From NCBI GenBank assembly GCA_964510785.1, contig CAZECM010000066.1:1-16124 (forward strand): a DNA stretch of 16,124 bases, in the 5' to 3' direction. The position numbers and the translations under genes were made by a program. The notes beneath the pieces are model-generated. The model worked only from the letters and a program-made list of their open reading frames with translations, did no database searches and was not told where the DNA came from. Shown here one piece after another: positions 13,663-16,124 of this stretch (position 1 is its first letter; the number at the start of each line of letters is the position of its first letter). This stretch comes from JAAYZM01 sp964510785 (lineage in GTDB: Bacteria > Actinomycetota > Actinomycetes > Actinomycetales > Cellulomonadaceae).

Positions 13663-14889
13663 TCAGAGCGCGTCCGCCTTCGCGACGAGGACCGACCGCT
13701 CGCGCTCGTTGCGCGCGAGGTCAGCGGCGATCAGCAGCTCACCGCGGGCCTCCGCCTTCCGCCCGAGCTGGGCGAGGAGCTCGCCGCGCACGCTCGGCAG
13801 CAGGTGCGAGCCGCGCAGCGTCCCCTCGCCCGCGAGCCGGTCCACGAGACGCAGCGCCTCGGCCGGCCCGACGGCGCGCGAGACGGCGACGGCACGGTTG
13901 AGCTCGACCACGGGGCTCGGGGCGATGCGCGCGAGGACGTCGTAGAGCAGCACGATGCGTGCCCAGTCGGTCTCCTCGACGCTCGAGGCGACGGCGTGAC
14001 ACTCGGCGATCGCCGCTTGCAGGCCGTACGCGCCGAGCCCGCGACCCGCCGCTCCCGCTCGGCGCAGGGCGGCCCGGCCGCGGGCGATCTGGGCGTGGTC
14101 CCACCGCGAGCGGTCCTGGTCCGCGAGCAGCACGGGTGCGCCGTCGGGCCCCGTGCGTGCCCCGAAGCGCGACGCCTGGATCTCCATGAGCGCGACGAGG
14201 CCGTGGGTCTCCGGCTCGCGGGGGAGCTGGCCGGCCAGGACGCGGCCGAGGCGCAGCGCCTCCCCAGCGAGCTCGGGGCGCATCCAGCGTTCGCCCGCCG
14301 TCGCCGCGTACCCCTCCGTGAACACCAGGTAGACGACGCCGAGCACCGCGCCGAGCCGCTCGCCCCACTGCTGAGGCTCGGGCGCCTCGAAACGGACCTG
14401 CGCGGCCGCGAGGGACTTCTTGGCTCGCGTGATGCGCGCCTGGACGGTGGGCACGGGCACGAGCAGGAGCCGCGCGATCTCCTCCGTGGTCAGTCCACTC
14501 ACGACGCGCAACGTGAGAGTGACCTGCGACTCGCGAGAAAGCACGGGGTGGCACGCCGTGAACACGAGCCGCAGGACGTCGTCGTCGATCGGTTGCCACT
14601 CGTCCTCCGTGGCTTCCTCGAGGTCGCGGGACATCGCGGCGTACCGCTCGTCGAGCCGCTCACGCCGACGCCACAGGTCGATCGCCTTGCGCCGTGCCAC
14701 CGTGGTGAGCCACGCGCCGGGGTTCGCGGGTATTCCCGTCGTCGGCCACTGCGCGAGCGCATCCGCGAAGGCCTCCTGCGCGAGGTCCTCCGCGAGGCCG
14801 ACGTCGCCCGTCATCCGGGCGAGCGTCGCGACGACGCGCGCACCTTCGATGCGCCAGACGGCGTCGACGGTGCGGGCGATGTCGGCCAC
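13663..14889 (-). CDS. ECF sigma factor with long C-terminal extension (ECF42-like)
   Basis: This 408-residue RNA polymerase sigma factor has region 2 at about 10-80 (DVGLAEDLAQEAFADALAQW, PGAWLTTVARRKAIDLWRR) and region 4 at about 105-160 (LTTEEIARLLLVPVPTVQ helix-turn-helix). About 245 further residues form helical repeats (DUF6596/TPR-like). The length and the adjacent DGPF/YCII gene mark group ECF42, which lacks a classical anti-sigma factor and depends on the C-terminal extension. The start is GTG at 14889, 33 bp after the stop of the DGPF gene, with only a weak ribosome site, so translation may depend on the upstream gene. The inducing signal is unknown. Confidence 0.92.
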   Translation of the reverse strand: MADIARTVDAVWRIEGARVVATLARMTGDVGLAEDLAQEAFADALAQWPTTGIPANPGAWLTTVARRKAIDLWRRRERLDERYAAMSRDLEEATEDEWQPIDDDVLRLVFTACHPVLSRESQVTLTLRVVSGLTTEEIARLLLVPVPTVQARITRAKKSLAAAQVRFEAPEPQQWGERLGAVLGVVYLVFTEGYAATAGERWMRPELAGEALRLGRVLAGQLPREPETHGLVALMEIQASRFGARTGPDGAPVLLADQDRSRWDHAQIARGRAALRRAGAAGRGLGAYGLQAAIAECHAVASSVEETDWARIVLLYDVLARIAPSPVVELNRAVAVSRAVGPAEALRLVDRLAGEGTLRGSHLLPSVRGELLAQLGRKAEARGELLIAADLARNERERSVLVAKADAL

Positions 14890-14922
14890 GGCGGGGATCT
14901 CAGCGAGCCGGGAGCGCGGCGC

Positions 14923-15360
14923 TCAGTCGGAACCGAGCTGTGCGCGCAGCTCGTCCTTGCGCCACTCCTTCTCCTTCTGGACGTACTCGTTGTCCGCGTA
15001 GTCGGCGAAGTCCGTCTCGTCCGTGACGCGGCGCACCTCGAGCTTGCTGCCCGGACCGAGCGGGCATCGCTTCGCCCACTCGACGGCCTCCTCCTTGCTC
15101 GAGACCTGCAGGATCCAGAAGCCGTTGAACAGCTCGTGCGTCTCGCCGTACGGCCCGTCGGTGACGATGGGCTCCTCCGAGTCGAAGTCGACGACGACGC
15201 CTTCGGACGGGTCGGACAGGCCGTCGCCGCCGATCATGACGCCGGCCTTGAGCATCGACTCGTTGTAGGCACCCATCGCGTTGATGACCTCCTCGAAGTC
15301 CATCGACTCGAAGGACTCGCGGGCCGTGTCGGTGCTGCGCATGATGAGCATGTACTTCAT
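14923..15360 (-). CDS. YCII/DGPF domain protein, partner of the ECF sigma factor
   Basis: This 145-residue protein is of the YCII-related (DGPF) family. The opening MKYMLIMRSTD and the signature DGPYGETHE (residues 68-76) are typical, with the fold completed by FWILQVSSKEEAVEWAKR (about 81-98). A charged tail (about 118-145) is less usual. Members are small ferredoxin-like-fold proteins of unknown reaction that are regularly encoded beside ECF42 sigma factors. The ATG at 15360 has AAGGG about 8 nt upstream. It is the first gene of the sigma operon. Whether it senses a compound or is simply a regulon product is unknown. Confidence 0.92.
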   Translation of the reverse strand: MKYMLIMRSTDTARESFESMDFEEVINAMGAYNESMLKAGVMIGGDGLSDPSEGVVVDFDSEEPIVTDGPYGETHELFNGFWILQVSSKEEAVEWAKRCPLGPGSKLEVRRVTDETDFADYADNEYVQKEKEWRKDELRAQLGSD

Positions 15361-15410
15361 GGTTGGTTCCCTTCCGACGGGAGTGCGCGGATCGCCTTCC
15401 TCACTATGTC

Positions 15411-15437
15411 GTCGAACGGGACGCCGCGCGATCGACA
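15411..15437 (-). promoter_or_regulatory. Candidate ECF42-type promoter of the DGPF-sigma operon
   Basis: On the minus strand TGTCGA (15437-15432) is followed after 17 bp by CGAC (15414-15411), about 50 bp before the DGPF start. As I recall, ECF42 promoters carry TGTCGA at -35 and CG(A/T)C at -10, so the operon is probably transcribed by its own sigma factor. Confidence 0.55.
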
Positions 15438-15557
15438 TCGCTCGCGGACATGCGTGAGCGCGTTACGGTGTCGGCATAGTTCCCGCGAGCCTGGGAGAGC
15501 TCAGAACTCACCCTCGCCGCGCGAGCCCTCCGAGTGCCCAGACACAGCACCCAGCGG

Positions 15558-15563
15558 TAGGCT
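15558..15563 (+). promoter_or_regulatory. Possible -10 of the last gene, giving a 200-nt leader
   Basis: TAGGCT in GCGGTAGGCTGCAC is a good actinobacterial -10 hexamer. A start near 15570 would place all the hairpins at 15573-15750 in the leader of the gene at 15771. No clear -35 is seen. Confidence 0.35.
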
Positions 15564-15572
15564 GCACTTGCT

Positions 15573-15750
15573 TCGCCGACCAGCACGGCCCAGGGGCCCG
15601 CAGTGGTTGGCGAGGACTCCCGGCCGTGTGCCGCCGTCGGACAGTGCGACGGCCCCCGGGAGAGACGGGTTCCTCGAACCGTCCGACACCGCCTGGTCGC
15701 GGCGTTCTCGCCGCGTACCCGGTCGCTCGGCGCAGCACGGTGCTGCGCCG
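15573..15750 (+). ncRNA. Highly structured leader or non-coding RNA candidate
   Basis: Five strong stems follow one another. H1: TCGCCGACCA (15573-15582) with TGGTTGGCGA (15604-15613), 10 bp with one G-U. H2: CTCCCGG (15617-15623) with CCGGGAG (15656-15662), enclosing GCCGTCG (15633-15639) with CGACGGC (15647-15653). H3: GACGG-G-TTC/GAACCGTC (15664-15683), 8 bp with one bulge. H4: CGCGGCG-TTCT-CGCCGCG (15698-15715). H5: CGGCGCAGCA-CGG-TGCTGCGCCG (15728-15750), a perfect 10-bp stem ending 10 nt before the ribosome site. I do not match it to a known riboswitch, RNase P or SRP RNA. The 410 bp between the DGPF gene and the last gene hold no coding frame I can support. Confidence 0.5.
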
Positions 15751-15770
15751 CAGCGCACGAAGGAGGACAC

Positions 15771-16124
15771 GTGGCCTCAGAAGGCCAGCGCGGCTCGAGC
15801 CGCGCACGCTCCGGCGGCTCCGGCAGCAAGCGCCGCCGTACCCAGCACACTGACGAGGAAGGCCTCATCCCCGTGCTCGCGGGAGTCGCGCGCGAGGTCG
15901 AGAACGGCTTGCGTCGCCCGCCCGCGCGCCCGTCGGAGCGCACGAAGTTCCAGGTCGTGGCGCTGCTCGTCCGCGAAGAGCGGGCCAGGTTGATGTCCGA
16001 CGGCGAGCTGACCGCGGCCCAGCGGGACAAGGAGCTCAAGCGGCTCGACGGGGTGGCGACCGTGCTGGCCAAGATCGCTGCCCGGGACACCTCCCTGCTC
16101 GCGCTGCTCGCCGAGGACGCCCGG
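15771..16124 (+). CDS. Unidentified protein, N-terminal part (runs off the right edge)
   Basis: 118 codons are visible from GTG 15771, which follows AGGAGG (15761-15766). The first 25 or so residues are basic and Ser/Arg/Gly-rich (SSRARSGGSGSKRRRTQ). The rest is helical and charged (VPVLAGVAREVE-like helix, then FQVVALLVREERARL, LKRLDGVATVLAKIAARD and LLALLAEDAR). No catalytic motif is reached. The codon bias is typical of the host. The tract reminds me of N-terminal extensions of actinobacterial DEAD/DEAH-box helicases, but this is only a weak memory and no function is claimed. The long structured leader upstream suggests post-transcriptional control. Confidence 0.72.
   Translation, partial: MASEGQRGSSRARSGGSGSKRRRTQHTDEEGLIPVLAGVAREVENGLRRPPARPSERTKFQVVALLVREERARLMSDGELTAAQRDKELKRLDGVATVLAKIAARDTSLLALLAEDAR

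Noticed and set aside
13219..15993. 924-codon plus-strand frame opposite the sigma and DGPF genes
   Set aside because: Arg/Ala/Leu-rich shadow of two well-supported minus-strand genes; no domain and no ribosome site.
1..16124. CRISPR arrays, insertion sequences, rRNA genes
   Set aside because: No regularly spaced repeats, transposase frames or rRNA-like segments were seen.

Overview
The window is high-GC DNA with strong G/C third-position bias, GTG as well as ATG starts, several promoters that look leaderless, and protein families typical of Actinomycetota: DUF2510, GAP/Sap membrane protein, RG-rich PadR, excalibur proteins and an ECF42-like sigma factor. A Micrococcales (Cellulomonas-like) chromosome fits best. 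This is an inference from composition and gene families, not a placement.

Layout. (1) 1-1216, minus strand: an arginine catabolic pair. A guanidino-hydrolase (annotated as ddaH in such genomes, but with arginine-dihydrolase-type asparagines) overlaps the start of ornithine aminotransferase rocD. (2) 1410-5425: core-like genes, namely an aldo/keto reductase, EcsC and OsmC proteins, a GAP-family membrane protein, and a PadR regulator behind a strong promoter overlapped by inverted repeats. (3) 5454-7408: an accessory block that begins with a 47-nt near-perfect hairpin. It continues with a DUF2510 - coiled coil - DUF4041 - GIY-YIG protein resembling the SNIPE anti-phage nuclease, translationally coupled to a small two-helix membrane protein. 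(4) 7456-9854, minus strand: a YjdM/PhnA zinc ribbon and two adjacent secreted proteins ending in excalibur calcium-loop domains, one of them an HNH-type nuclease. (5) 10117-12986: tRNA-Arg(CCU) followed by a 2.8 kb island bounded by a 36-bp direct repeat (35/36) of the tRNA 3' end. The island's only convincing gene is a 665-residue protein with a PIN-like acidic pattern, a coiled coil and a C-terminal membrane hairpin. No integrase is present. (6) 13106-15360: a VOC protein, then an ECF sigma factor with a long C-terminal extension and its DGPF/YCII partner, preceded by a candidate ECF42-type promoter. (7) 15361-16124: a very structured leader of five consecutive strong hairpins, then the start of a gene that runs off the window.

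How the genes work together. The arginine pair should turn arginine into ornithine and then glutamate semialdehyde. The two accessory blocks each carry a predicted nuclease tied to the membrane, in cis or through a partner, and both look acquired. They are the best candidates for phage-defence systems here. The sigma/DGPF pair probably forms one self-regulated operon. All calls come from reading the sequence; no database search was run.
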